From DASQFQ01 sp963811595 (GTDB lineage: Bacteria > Actinomycetota > Thermoleophilia > Solirubrobacterales > Solirubrobacteraceae), in the NCBI GenBank assembly GCA_963811595.1, contig CAWERW010000016.1, forward strand, positions 372,001 to 436,000: a stretch of 64,000 bases of DNA. The letters run 5' to 3'. The notes beneath the pieces were generated by a model that worked only from the letters and a program-made list of their open reading frames with translations, was not told where the DNA came from and ran no database searches. Positions 31,154-40,038 of this stretch are shown in pieces. How positions within the stretch are numbered: position 1 is the first letter of the stretch; each line of letters opens with the position of its first letter. Position numbers and translations under genes: made by a program.

Positions 31154-31710
31154 GGAACGTCTCCAGCAGCTGCTTGCCGTCCGGGGTCAGCACGGACTCG
31201 GGGTGGAACTGGACGCCGTGCGCGGGCAGCTCGCGGTGGCGCATCCCCATCAGCACGCCGCCGCCCCACGCGGTCCGCACGAGCGCCTCGGGCAGCGCCG
31301 GGTCGACCACGAGCGAGTGGTAGCGCCCGACGACGAGCGGACTCGGCAGGCCGGCGAACAGGCCGGTGCCGTCGTGCTCGATCTCCGTCGTCTTGCCGTG
31401 CACCGGCTCGTGGCGGACGACGCGGCCGCCGAACGCCTGCGCGAGCGACTGGTGGCCGAGGCAGACGCCGAGCGTCGGCACGCCCGCCTCGGGGAAGCGC
31501 CGCATCGCCTCGACCGAGATGCCCGCTTCGTTGGGAGTGCACGGGCCGGGCGAGACGACGACGCGGTCCCACGTGCCGGCCGAGCAGGTCGTCGACGGAG
31601 GCGACGTCGTTGCGCACGGCCTCGACCTCCGCCCCCAGCTCGCCGAGGTACTGGACGAGGTTGTAGGTGAAGGAGTCGTAGTTGTCGACGACGAGGACCC
31701 TCAGGGCCAT
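31146..31710 (-). pseudogene. trpG: Anthranilate synthase component II (glutamine amidotransferase), frameshifted
   Basis: The N-terminal part starts at ATG 31710 (MALRVLVVDNYDSFTYNLVQ), overlapping the trpE stop by 10 bp. The C-terminal part lies in another frame from about 31570 to the stop at 31146: catalytic Cys in GVCLGHQSLAQAFGG, and His/Glu in HGVQFHPESVL. One extra base in the CTCGGCCGG context near 31577-31580 explains the break. Removing it restores the expected SPGPCTPNEAG motif and a protein of about 187 residues. Either a sequencing error or a recent inactivation is possible; with the rest of the trp operon intact, an error looks more likely. Confidence 0.8.
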
Positions 31711-33113
31711 GCGGTCTGCCTCGCGGCCAGCTCGATCGCGCGGACGACGCCGCGGGCCTTGGCGCGCGACTCCTCGTACTCGTAGTCCGGCTTCGCGTCG
31801 GCGACGGTCCCGCCGCCCGCCTGGACGTGGGCGACGCCGTCCTTGACGACGACGGTGCGGATGCAGATGCAGGTGTCGAGGTCGCCGCGGTAGGAGAGCC
31901 AGCCGACGGCGCCGCCGTACGCGCCGCGCTTGACCGGCTCGAGCTCGTCGATGATCTGCATCGCGCGCACCTTCGGCGCGCCCGACAGCGTCCCGGCCGG
32001 CAGGACGGCCCGCAGCGCGTCGATCGCCTTGACCTCGGGCCGCAGCTCGCCGCGCACGCTGGAGACGATGTGGATGACGTGCGAGTACGTCTCGACGGCC
32101 ATGAACGTCTCGACCTCGACCGTGCCGTACTCGCACACCCGCCCGAGATCGTTGCGGCCGAGGTCGACGAGCATCACGTGCTCGGCGCGCTCCTTCTCGT
32201 CGGCCAGCAGGTCGGCGGCGATCGCCGTGTCCTCGGCGACGTCGCCGCCGCGCGGGCGGGTGCCGGCGATCGGGCGCGTGGAGGCATTGCGGCCGGCGAC
32301 GGTGACGAGCGGCTCGGGCGAGGCGCCGACGATCTGGAAGTCCACGAAGTCGAGGAAGTACATGTAGGGCGACGGGTTGACCGCGCGCAGCCCGCGGTAG
32401 ATCGAGAACGACTCGACCGGCGTGGGCGCCGACCAGCGCTGGCTCGGGACGACCTGGAAGGCGTCGCCGGCGTGCACGTACTCGACGATCCGGGCGACCA
32501 TCGCCTCGAACGCCTCGCGCGGCATGTTCGGCTCGAACTGCGGCTCGGCGCGCTCGGCGCGCGGCTCCTGGCGCGGCAGCGGGCCGGCGAGGCGCTCGCG
32601 CACCTCGGCGATCTTCTCGCGGGCGCGCGCTTCGGAGTCGGGCTCGTCGCGGTAGGCGTTGGCGAGGATCGTGACCGTGTGCTTGAGGTGGTCGAAGGCG
32701 ACCAGCACGTCGGAGAGCATCAGCGCCATGTCGGGCAGCCCGAGCACGTCCGGGTTCGGCTCGCCGAGCGGCTCGACCGCACGCACGCAGTCGTAGCCGA
32801 AGAAGCCGACCGCGCCGCCCGTGAACGGCGGCCCGTCGGCGAGCGGCGCCTGGCGGTGCTCGGCGACCTCGGCGGCCGCGATCGCGTACGGGTCGCCGCC
32901 GTCGGCGAGGCTCCAGCGCACGACCTTGCGCGGCTCGACGCCGATGAACGAGTAGCGGCCGACGCGCTGGCCCTGCTCGGCGGACTCGAGCAGGAAGCTG
33001 GGGCGGGTGGGGACGGTTTCCCGGAGCTTCAGGAACGCGGAGACCGGCGTCTCCGTGTCCTCGATGAAGGTCTCGGTGACCGGGATGACGTTGTGGTCAG
33101 CGGCGACGGCCAT
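31701..33113 (-). CDS. trpE: Anthranilate synthase component I
   Basis: A 470-residue chorismate-utilising enzyme. The N-terminal feedback domain includes LLESAEQGQRVGRYSFIG with the LLES motif of the tryptophan inhibitory site. The catalytic part has SPEPLVTVAGRNASTRPIAGTRPRG, MLVDLGRNDLGRVCEYGTVEV, LPAGTLSGAPKVRAMQIIDELE and YGGAVGWLSYRGDLDTCICIRT. It needs TrpG for the glutamine-dependent reaction. It overlaps hisIE upstream by 17 bp, tying histidine and tryptophan genes into one transcript. Confidence 0.95.
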   Translation of the reverse strand: MAVAADHNVIPVTETFIEDTETPVSAFLKLRETVPTRPSFLLESAEQGQRVGRYSFIGVEPRKVVRWSLADGGDPYAIAAAEVAEHRQAPLADGPPFTGGAVGFFGYDCVRAVEPLGEPNPDVLGLPDMALMLSDVLVAFDHLKHTVTILANAYRDEPDSEARAREKIAEVRERLAGPLPRQEPRAERAEPQFEPNMPREAFEAMVARIVEYVHAGDAFQVVPSQRWSAPTPVESFSIYRGLRAVNPSPYMYFLDFVDFQIVGASPEPLVTVAGRNASTRPIAGTRPRGGDVAEDTAIAADLLADEKERAEHVMLVDLGRNDLGRVCEYGTVEVETFMAVETYSHVIHIVSSVRGELRPEVKAIDALRAVLPAGTLSGAPKVRAMQIIDELEPVKRGAYGGAVGWLSYRGDLDTCICIRTVVVKDGVAHVQAGGGTVADAKPDYEYEESRAKARGVVRAIELAARQTAWP

Positions 33114-33702
33114 CGAGAACGCGCTCCGGGTCGGCGAGGGTGAGCCCGCGGGAGTGCAGGAGCACGGTGAGGTGGTACAGGACGTCGGCGGCCTCCTCGG
33201 CGACGCGCTCGTCGGACTCCTCGCGGGCCGCGCGCGCGACCTCCTCGGCCTCCTCGCGCACCTTCTCGCCGATGCGGGCGGGGTCGGCGAGCAGCTCGGC
33301 GGTGTAGGAGCCGGCGGGCGGATCGGCGGCGCGGGCGGCGACCGTGCGCTCGAGCGCGGGCAGCGCCTCGTGGGGCGCGGTGTTCCCGGTCTGACCGTTG
33401 TGGAAGCAGGTGCGCTCGCCGGTGTGGCAGGCGGGTCCGGCGGGCTCGACCAGCGCGAGGATGGCGTCGGCGTCGCAGTCGTAGCGGAGCGCCTTGACCG
33501 CCTGCGTGTTGCCCGACGTCGCGCCCTTGTGCCACAGCTCGTCGCGGGAGCGGCTCCAGAAGTGCGTCTCGCCGGTGGCGCGCGTGCGCTCGAGCGCCTC
33601 GGCGTTCATGTAGGCGAGCGTCAGCACCTCGCCGGTCGCCCAGTCCTGGACCACGCAGGGAGCCAGCCCTGATGCGTCCCACGAGATTTCGGTGGCATTC
33701 AT
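33097..33702 (-). CDS. hisIE: Bifunctional phosphoribosyl-AMP cyclohydrolase / phosphoribosyl-ATP pyrophosphatase
   Basis: A protein of about 201 residues for two consecutive early steps of histidine synthesis. The HisI half (to about residue 105) has ETHFWSRSRDELWHKGATSGN and the zinc-binding DCDADA, CHTGERTCF segments. The HisE half (about 115-200) has EKVREEAEEVARAAREESDE and EEAADVLYHLTVLL, a MazG-like metal-binding motif. The ATG at 33702 (MNATEISWD) is preferred over a TTG ten codons upstream. It is the first gene of the his-trp array and is divergent from the FG-GAP protein gene. Confidence 0.92.
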   Translation of the reverse strand: MNATEISWDASGLAPCVVQDWATGEVLTLAYMNAEALERTRATGETHFWSRSRDELWHKGATSGNTQAVKALRYDCDADAILALVEPAGPACHTGERTCFHNGQTGNTAPHEALPALERTVAARAADPPAGSYTAELLADPARIGEKVREEAEEVARAAREESDERVAEEAADVLYHLTVLLHSRGLTLADPERVLDGRRR

Positions 33703-33731
33703 GGCCGCGGAAACATTAGTGTCGCCCGTCA

Positions 33732-35684
33732 ATGCGACATGTCGCCGCCCTGAGCACCCTGCTGACGCTGGCGCTGGTCACTCCGGCGGCGGCGGCGCCG
33801 CCGACGTTCAGCGGCCCGACGCCGTTCACGGCAGGGTCGTTCGCGAACGCGGTCACGGCCGCCGACCTCAACGGGGACGGCCGGCCCGAGCTCATCAGCG
33901 CCAACGCCAACACCAACGGCGCAGGCGGGAACACGGTGCTGACGAACACCACAGCGGCCGGCGCGGACGCGCCGAGCTTCGCGGGACCGAGCCCGTTCAA
34001 CGCCTTCCTGCGCCCGTACGACGTGACGGCGGCCGATCTCAACGCCGACGGCCGGCCCGACCTCATCACCGCCAACAACGGCGACTCCACTGTCAGCGGC
34101 ACGTCGGTGCTCATCAACACCACCACGCCCGGCGCGGGAGCGCCGACGTTCAACGGCCCCACTCCGTTCGCCGCCGGCACGGAGGCGACGTCGGTGGAAG
34201 CCGCCGACTTCAACGCCGACGGCCGGCCCGACCTCGTGACCGCGAACGCCGAGGAGACCCCCGGCCTGACCGTCCTCGTGAACACGACGACGGCGGGCGC
34301 CGGCGAGCCGTCGTTCGCCGGCCCGACCGGGTTCCCGGCGGGTGACCGGCCGTCGTCCGTCGCCACTCCCGACCTCAACCGTGACGGCCGCCCCGATCTC
34401 GTGACGGCCAACGGGGGCAGCAGCGACGGAGTCGCCGGCGTCACGGTCCTGCTCAACACGACGGTGGCGGGGGCCGCGGTCCCGGCGTTCGCCGCGCCGG
34501 CGCCGATCGACACCGGTGCCTTCCCGCTCGGGGTCGCGGCCTCCGACCTCAACGGCGACGGCAAGCTCGATCTCGTCACCGCCAACAACTTCGACAGCGC
34601 GGGCGGCAACAGCGTCCTCCTCAACACGACGCCGGCCGGAGCGACCGCGCCCAGCTTCGCGGGGCCGCTCCCCTTCCCCGCCGGCGACGGCCCGTACTCG
34701 GTGACCGCCACCGACGTCAACAGCGACGGCAAGCCCGATCTCGTCACCGCCAACTACAACTCCAACGGCCCGGCCGGGAACACCGTGCTCGTCAACGTCA
34801 CGGAGCCCGGCGAGGAGCTCCCGGCCTTCACCGGCCCCACCCCGTTCGCGACCGGGGACGACCCGATCGCGCTCACGGCCGCCGACTTCAACGCCGACGG
34901 CCGCTCCGACCTCGCCACCGCCAGCAACCGTCCCGAGACCGCGGGCGCCAACACCGTGCTGCTCAACACCACGCCGCTGCCGTTCGCCGCCGGGCCGTCG
35001 AGCCTCGCGTTCGGGACGCAGCCGAGCGCGACGATCAGCGCGCCGCGCACGGTCACGCTGGACAACGGGAGCGACGCGACGCTCCCGGTCGACGTGCGGC
35101 TCAGCGGCGACGTGGACGACATGCTGATCAGCAGCAACGGCTGCGCCGGAGGGATCCCGGCCAACGGCTCGTGCACGGTCGCGATCCGCTTCGCGCCCAC
35201 GACGACGGGCGCGCGGGCGGCGACGCTGACGCTCGATCCGGCCGGGCCGCAGAGCACGGACGTCGCGCTGACCGGGACCGGCGGCGCGCTGCCGGAGGGA
35301 CCGGAAGGGCCGGAAGGGCCGCAAGGGCCGCAAGGGCCGCAAGGGCCGGCGGGCTCGCAGGGCACGACAGGGCCGGCGGGGCCGGGCGGTCCGGCGGGAC
35401 CCGGCGGCGCGACGGGGCCGGCGGGCCGACCCGGCCGCGACGCCCGCGTCACCTGCCGGGTCGCGAAGCCGAAGAAGGGATCGCGGCGCGTCCGCGTCAC
35501 CTGCCGCGTCCGCCTTGTGACCGCGAGCGCGGCGAGCTGGCGCCTCACCCGCCGCGGCCGCACGACCGCGGTCGGCAAGCTGCGCGGCCGGACCGCGACG
35601 CTGCGCCTCCCCCGCCTCGCGCCCGGCCGCTACACGCTCCGGATCGCCGGCCGCTCCGCGGCGACGATCCGCGTCCGCCGCTGA
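33732..35684 (+). CDS. Secreted FG-GAP/VCBS repeat protein with collagen-like segment
   Basis: A 650-residue exported protein. After a signal peptide (STLLTLALVTPAAAA) come about seven FG-GAP/VCBS repeats of some 57 residues, each with a DLNGDGRPDLITAN-type calcium-binding motif; they probably form a beta-propeller. A HYDIN/ASPM-like immunoglobulin domain follows (about 418-515, SLAFGTQPSATISAPRTVTLDN), then a collagen-like Gly-X-Y run of about 45 residues starting GPEGPEGPQGPQGPQ. A basic C-terminal beta domain closes it. A surface or extracellular adhesive role is inferred. It ends overlapping the convergent flavoprotein gene by 55 bp. Confidence 0.85.
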   Translation: MRHVAALSTLLTLALVTPAAAAPPTFSGPTPFTAGSFANAVTAADLNGDGRPELISANANTNGAGGNTVLTNTTAAGADAPSFAGPSPFNAFLRPYDVTAADLNADGRPDLITANNGDSTVSGTSVLINTTTPGAGAPTFNGPTPFAAGTEATSVEAADFNADGRPDLVTANAEETPGLTVLVNTTTAGAGEPSFAGPTGFPAGDRPSSVATPDLNRDGRPDLVTANGGSSDGVAGVTVLLNTTVAGAAVPAFAAPAPIDTGAFPLGVAASDLNGDGKLDLVTANNFDSAGGNSVLLNTTPAGATAPSFAGPLPFPAGDGPYSVTATDVNSDGKPDLVTANYNSNGPAGNTVLVNVTEPGEELPAFTGPTPFATGDDPIALTAADFNADGRSDLATASNRPETAGANTVLLNTTPLPFAAGPSSLAFGTQPSATISAPRTVTLDNGSDATLPVDVRLSGDVDDMLISSNGCAGGIPANGSCTVAIRFAPTTTGARAATLTLDPAGPQSTDVALTGTGGALPEGPEGPEGPQGPQGPQGPAGSQGTTGPAGPGGPAGPGGATGPAGRPGRDARVTCRVAKPKKGSRRVRVTCRVRLVTASAASWRLTRRGRTTAVGKLRGRTATLRLPRLAPGRYTLRIAGRSAATIRVRR

Positions 35685-36766
35685 GCGAACGCCGGGTCGG
35701 CCTGACGCAGGTACCAGCCGTAGGCGCGGTCGCTCACCCGGCGACGGCCGGCGAGCGCGAGCAGGCGGGCGAGCAGCCGCGGCGGCAGCGCGGGGATGAT
35801 CCGCTGCAGGGTCAGCGCCCACGCGAACGCGCGCGCGTGGCGGCGTGAGAACGCGCCGTACGCAGCGAGCGCCTGCTCGCGGGTCTGCTCCCCGGCGAGC
35901 ACCGCGCGCAGCTCGCGCCCGCAGGCGATCCCGAAGTAGAACGCGGTCCGGATGCCCTCGCCGGAGAGCGGGAAGCAGTGGCCGGCCGAGTCGCCGGCGA
36001 AGAAGACGCCGTCCTCGGCCGCCTCCCGCAGCTGGTGGGGGAACCAGTTGCCCTGGTAGCGGACGGGCGGCACGCCCACCCGCGCGGCGATCTCGCGCGT
36101 CGGCTCCTTGACGTGGTCGCGCGGCTCGTAGGAGCCGACGCCGACGCGCTGCTCGCCGTCCGCGGGCACCGACCAGGCGTACCCGTGGCGGATCAGCGAG
36201 CGGTCGATCCAGACGTCGAGGTCGACGCCACCACCCTCCGGGTGGACCTCGAGGCCGCGCGAGATGCGCGCCTCGGGCGGCTGGACGTTGGCGCCCGGGC
36301 CGAGCACGCGCCGCCAGCCGAGCGCGTCGACGATCAGCGGCGCCCGCAGCGGGCCGCGGTCCGTCCACACCGTGCCGCCCTCGCGCCGCTCGACCTTCGC
36401 CACCTCGAAGCGGGCGTCGCACTGCTCCCACAGCTCCTCGCACAGCGTCCGGTAGTCGAACGACGTCCAGCTCCACGGCAGCCGGTGGCGGGCCGTGCCG
36501 TGCGGGGTGTGAAAGCTCATGCACGCGAGCTCCTGCCGCGCCGCGCGGCGGATGCCCATCGGCTCGAGCCACGGCGTCGGGATCGCGCACGCGCTGGTCT
36601 GGCGCTCGCCGATCTCGTAGCGGTCGATCACGAGCACGTCCGCGCCGCAGCCGGCCAGCTCACGCGCCACGGCGAGCCCGGCGAAGCTGGCGCCGCAGAT
36701 CAGCACGTCGGCGTGCTCGTCGAGCGGCGTGCGCTCGGCGCCGCGCAGGGTCGCCCGGCGCGTCAC
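35630..36766 (-). CDS. FAD-dependent oxidoreductase paralogue, linked to phytoene/squalene synthase
   Basis: A 378-residue flavoprotein closely related over its whole length to the protein at 112-1254; both share LRGAERTPL-type N-termini, CGASFAGL, DRYEIGERQTSACA, VDALGWRR and GDSAGHC motifs. The family includes geranylgeranyl reductases and carotenoid-modifying enzymes. The GTG start at 36766 overlaps the stop of the phytoene/squalene synthase gene by 4 bp (GTGA), so this copy is likely to act on an isoprenoid made by that enzyme. The exact reaction is not readable. Confidence 0.87.
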   Translation of the reverse strand: MTRRATLRGAERTPLDEHADVLICGASFAGLAVARELAGCGADVLVIDRYEIGERQTSACAIPTPWLEPMGIRRAARQELACMSFHTPHGTARHRLPWSWTSFDYRTLCEELWEQCDARFEVAKVERREGGTVWTDRGPLRAPLIVDALGWRRVLGPGANVQPPEARISRGLEVHPEGGGVDLDVWIDRSLIRHGYAWSVPADGEQRVGVGSYEPRDHVKEPTREIAARVGVPPVRYQGNWFPHQLREAAEDGVFFAGDSAGHCFPLSGEGIRTAFYFGIACGRELRAVLAGEQTREQALAAYGAFSRRHARAFAWALTLQRIIPALPPRLLARLLALAGRRRVSDRAYGWYLRQADPAFAQRRTRIVAAERPAIRSV

Positions 36767-37632
36767 CGGCGCACCGCCGCCAGCGCGACGAGCGGGAGCT
36801 GCCACGCCGGCAGCCGCGGGCGGCGGCCGAGCACGTCGTAGCCGAGCGCCTCGACGCGGTCGAGCACGCCGAGGTAGATCGTGCAGGCGAGCCGGATGCC
36901 GGGGCGCACGGAGGCGGGGGCGGCCTCGACGGCGGCGTCGGCGCTCGCGAACAGCCCGCGCGCCCGGCGCACCTCGTTCGCCACGAGCGCCCGCAGCTCG
37001 GGCGTCGCCTCCGGGCGGTCGAAGTCGGCCTCCGCGACGCCGAAGCGGCGCCGCTCCTCCCCCGGCAGGTAGACGCGGTCGAGCCGGCGGTCCTCGCGCA
37101 CGTCGCGGATGAAGTTGGCGTGCTGGAACGCGAGCCCGAGGCGGCCGAAGCCCGCGTGGTGCTCGTCGGGCACCCCCAGCAGCGGCGCCATGATGCGTCC
37201 GACGGAGCCGGCTGAGCCCTCCATGTAGGCGACGAGCTCGTCCCACGTCCCGACGTCCACCGGCCCGCAGTCGAGCCGCATCGAGCGCATGTAGAGCTTC
37301 AGCTCGCCCAGCGGCAGGCGGTGCCGGCGGCCGGCGTCGACGAGCGCGCCCACCACCGGCTGGCTCGAGTGCCCGGTCGCCAGGCCGGTCTCGAGCTCGG
37401 CCTCCCAGGCGTCGAGGTCGGCGCGCCGCGCCTCGGGGCGGCCGTCGCGGCGCGGGCCGTCGACGATCTGATCGGCGGTGCGGACGTAGCCGTAGAGCGC
37501 GTGGGTGGCCGGGCGGATCTCCTGCGGCAGCCGCCGCGTGGCCCAGTAGTAGGTCGGGTCGTGGCGCCGGTGCATGCGCCGACAGGTCTCGTACGCGCCT
37601 CTGAGCGCCGGATCGATCCCCCGAGTCGTCAT
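36763..37632 (-). CDS. Phytoene/squalene synthase family protein
   Basis: A 289-residue head-to-head prenyl synthase. The first aspartate-rich motif is DQIVD (within YVRTADQIVDG) and the second is NFIRDVREDRRLDRVYLP; both bind magnesium-diphosphate. ATHALYGYVR and LGLAFQHAN also match. It may make phytoene, squalene or a related C30/C40 product; sequence alone does not decide. It is coupled to the flavoprotein gene downstream and lies 15 bp from the divergent ArsA-type ATPase gene. Confidence 0.88.
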   Translation of the reverse strand: MTTRGIDPALRGAYETCRRMHRRHDPTYYWATRRLPQEIRPATHALYGYVRTADQIVDGPRRDGRPEARRADLDAWEAELETGLATGHSSQPVVGALVDAGRRHRLPLGELKLYMRSMRLDCGPVDVGTWDELVAYMEGSAGSVGRIMAPLLGVPDEHHAGFGRLGLAFQHANFIRDVREDRRLDRVYLPGEERRRFGVAEADFDRPEATPELRALVANEVRRARGLFASADAAVEAAPASVRPGIRLACTIYLGVLDRVEALGYDVLGRRPRLPAWQLPLVALAAVRR

Positions 37633-37647
37633 CCTCTCGCCGTAACG

Positions 37648-38601
37648 ATGGCAGGGCTGCTCGACAAGCACCTCATCTACGTCACCGGAAAGGGGGGCGT
37701 GGGCAAGACGACGGTCTCGGCCGCGCTCGGCCTCGCCGCGGCGGCGGCGGGCCGGCGCACGATCGTCTGCGAGGTCGCCCAGCAGGAGCGCGTGTCGCGC
37801 GCGTTCCAGCGCGAGGGCGTGCAGCGCGAGGTCGAGGTCGAGCTGGCCGAGAACCTGTGGGCGATCTCGATCGATCCCAACCTGGCGCTCCAGGAGTGGC
37901 TCTCCAAGCAGCTCGGCGGCGGCCCGCCGGTGCGACTGCTGGCGCGCTCCTCGGCGTTCCAGTACTTCGTCGCGGCCGCGCCGGGCGCGCGCGAGATGAT
38001 CACGATCGCGAAGGTCTTCGAGCTCGCCCAGCTGGAGCGCTGGGACCGCCACAACCGCACCTACGACCTCGTGATCGTCGACGCGCCCGCGTCCGGCCAC
38101 GGGCTCGCGATGCTGTCGACCCCGAAGACGTTCGGCGAGATCGCGCGCGTCGGCCCGATCAAGCGGCAGGCCGAGAAGATCTCGGCGATGCTCGGCGACG
38201 AGCGGCGCACGGGCTATCTCGCGGTCGCGCTCGCCGAGGAGATGCCGGTCAACGAGACGCTCGAGCTCGGGACGCGGCTCGAGGCGGCGGTCGGGCTCGG
38301 GCTCGACGCCGTCGTGGTCAACGCGCTCTACCCCGAGCGCTACACGAAGGCCGAGGCCGCGAAGCTGCGCACCGCGGCGCAGAACGGGCTCGAGCCCGAG
38401 GCGCTCGCGGCCGTGCGCGCCGCGCTCGCCGAGCACGAGCGGGCCCGCTCGCAGCAGACGCACGTCCGGCGGCTGCGCAAGCAGGCCGGCGCGCCGGTGG
38501 TCGAGCTGCCGCTGCTGTTCGAGCCCCAGGTCGGGCTCGACGAGTACCAGTACCTGGCCGAGGAGCTCGAGGCGGTGCTCGCGCCGCCTACAGAGGATTG
38601 A
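37648..38601 (+). CDS. ArsA/Get3-family ATPase
   Basis: A 317-residue P-loop ATPase of the anion-transporting ATPase (ArsA/GET3) group. Deviant Walker A is GKGGVGKTTVSAALG (about 11-25), switch segments CEVAQQERVSRAF and VDAPASGHGLAMLSTPKTFGE follow, then a helical region and ELPLLFEPQVGLDEYQYLAEEL. It is a single, not duplicated, ATPase unit and lacks the zinc CxxC of eukaryotic Get3. In actinobacteria such proteins often occur as a pair; only one is here. Its cellular role is unresolved. The ATG at 37648 starts just before the P-loop. Confidence 0.85.
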   Translation: MAGLLDKHLIYVTGKGGVGKTTVSAALGLAAAAAGRRTIVCEVAQQERVSRAFQREGVQREVEVELAENLWAISIDPNLALQEWLSKQLGGGPPVRLLARSSAFQYFVAAAPGAREMITIAKVFELAQLERWDRHNRTYDLVIVDAPASGHGLAMLSTPKTFGEIARVGPIKRQAEKISAMLGDERRTGYLAVALAEEMPVNETLELGTRLEAAVGLGLDAVVVNALYPERYTKAEAAKLRTAAQNGLEPEALAAVRAALAEHERARSQQTHVRRLRKQAGAPVVELPLLFEPQVGLDEYQYLAEELEAVLAPPTED

Positions 38602-39565
38602 TGCGCAGCTCGCGCATGCCGTCCTCGCGACTGACCACCGGCGCGTAGCCGAGCTCGGTGCGGGCGCGCGTGTCGTCGAGCGTGCACTCGAGCGACGCGA
38701 CCCACGCGGCGAAGCGGGTGAGCGGCGGCCGGCCGCCGAGCGGCAGCAGCTTCCAGGCCGTCTCCACCGTGGCGGCGAGCGCGCGGGCGACCGGCGCGGG
38801 CACGCTCCCGGTCGGCGGGGTGACCGCCTGGGTGGCGATCAGGTCGCCGACGAACTCGCGGAAGACGACCGGCGCGCCGTCGGTGACGAAGTAGGCGCGG
38901 CCGCCGCGGCCGCGCTCGGCGGCGCGCACGAGCCCCTCGACGGTGTTGTCGATGTGCGTCGTCGAGGTCAGGTGGCGCCCGCCGCCGACCCAGCGGAAGG
39001 CGCCCGAGCGGGTCCCCTCGACGAGCACGGGCAGGAGCGTGGTGTCGCCGCGGCCCCAGACGAAGCGCGGGCGCACGATCATCGCCGCGAGCGCGCCGCC
39101 GCCCTCCTCGAGCACGACCTGCTCCGCGAGCGCCTTCGAGCGCGAGTACGGCGCCCGCGAGCGGAACGCGAGCGGGTAGGTCTCGTCGGCGTGCACGAGC
39201 GGCTGGCCGTGCATCAGCACCGCCTCCGTGCTCACGTGCACCATCCGCGAGACCCCGGCGGCGCGGCAGGCGCGCAGCACCCGGCGCGTGCCCTCGACGT
39301 TGGCCTCCACGAACTCCTTCCAGGGCCCGAAGTCCTCGACCTTGGCGGCCGCGTGGAAGCAGACCTCGGCGCCCTCCATCCCCGCCACGAGCGCGGTGAG
39401 GTCGCCGAGATCGCCGCGCACGGGCTCGGCGCCGCGCGTGCGCACGGCGTCGGCGGAGCGGTCCGAGCGCGCGAGCGCGCGCACGCTCCAGCCGTCGCGC
39501 ACGAGCCGCTCGACGAGCCGCCCGCCCACGAAGCCCGAGCCACCGGTGACGAAGGCAACTGACAC
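38588..39565 (-). CDS. NAD-dependent epimerase/dehydratase, 3-beta-HSD-like SDR
   Basis: A 325-residue extended SDR. FVTGGSGFVGGRLVERLVRDG binds NAD(P), HAAAKVEDFG matches the family's D/NxAA-type motif, and YSRSKALAEQ is the catalytic YxxxK. The C-terminal half resembles sterol/flavonoid-type reductases. The GTG at 39565 is chosen because it immediately precedes the Rossmann strand. Divergent from the PH-domain pair by 20 bp and overlapping the convergent ATPase gene by 14 bp. The substrate is unknown. Confidence 0.85.
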   Translation of the reverse strand: MSVAFVTGGSGFVGGRLVERLVRDGWSVRALARSDRSADAVRTRGAEPVRGDLGDLTALVAGMEGAEVCFHAAAKVEDFGPWKEFVEANVEGTRRVLRACRAAGVSRMVHVSTEAVLMHGQPLVHADETYPLAFRSRAPYSRSKALAEQVVLEEGGGALAAMIVRPRFVWGRGDTTLLPVLVEGTRSGAFRWVGGGRHLTSTTHIDNTVEGLVRAAERGRGGRAYFVTDGAPVVFREFVGDLIATQAVTPPTGSVPAPVARALAATVETAWKLLPLGGRPPLTRFAAWVASLECTLDDTRARTELGYAPVVSREDGMRELRINPL

Positions 39566-39585
39566 TCGCGCAACACTAGTGGCGG

Positions 39586-40038
39586 ATGACGCCCGAGCCT
39601 TCCCGCCGCCTGGCGCCCAGCGCGCGCTGGCTCTGGCGCGCACAGGGGCTGATCGCCACGATCCCGGCGATCGTCGCGGCGGGCTTCCTGCGCTCCGAGC
39701 AGGGCGGCGCGCTGTGGGCGCTGCTGCCGGTCGCCGTGTTCGCGCTCGGCGTCGTGGCGGTGCCCGAGCTGCGCTGGAGCCGCTGGCGCTACGAGGTGCG
39801 CGACGCCGAGATCGACCTCCGCCACGGCACCGTGCGGATCACGCGCACGCTCGTGCCGATGCTGCGCGTCCAGCACGTCGACACCACGCGCGGGCCGCTC
39901 GACCAGCTGCTCGGGCTCGCCACCGTGGTCGTCCACACCGCGGCGGGCACCACCACGATCCCGGCGCTCGAGACCGCCGAGGCCGGGCAGCTGCGCGACC
40001 GCATCGCGGCGCTGGCCCGCACCGCCGATGAGCTCTGA
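39586..40038 (+). CDS. PH-domain (bPH2, YdbS-like) membrane protein
   Basis: A 150-residue protein with two hydrophobic segments (about 16-36 and 43-60) followed by a bacterial PH-like domain. WSRWRYEVRDAEIDLRHGTVRITRTLVPMLRVQHVDTTRGPLDQLLGLATVVV is its recognisable core. YdbS/YdbT-type proteins occur as adjacent pairs in many firmicutes and actinobacteria; in Bacillus they are linked to bacteriocin/amylocyclicin resistance. The stop overlaps the YdbT-like gene by 11 bp. Confidence 0.82.
   Translation: MTPEPSRRLAPSARWLWRAQGLIATIPAIVAAGFLRSEQGGALWALLPVAVFALGVVAVPELRWSRWRYEVRDAEIDLRHGTVRITRTLVPMLRVQHVDTTRGPLDQLLGLATVVVHTAAGTTTIPALETAEAGQLRDRIAALARTADEL

Noticed and set aside
35630..35684. Possible wrong stop for the FG-GAP protein or the flavoprotein because they overlap by 55 bp
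   Set aside because: Both C-termini are plausible (ATIRVRR and the flavoprotein tail); convergent overlaps are common in this window, though this is the longest.
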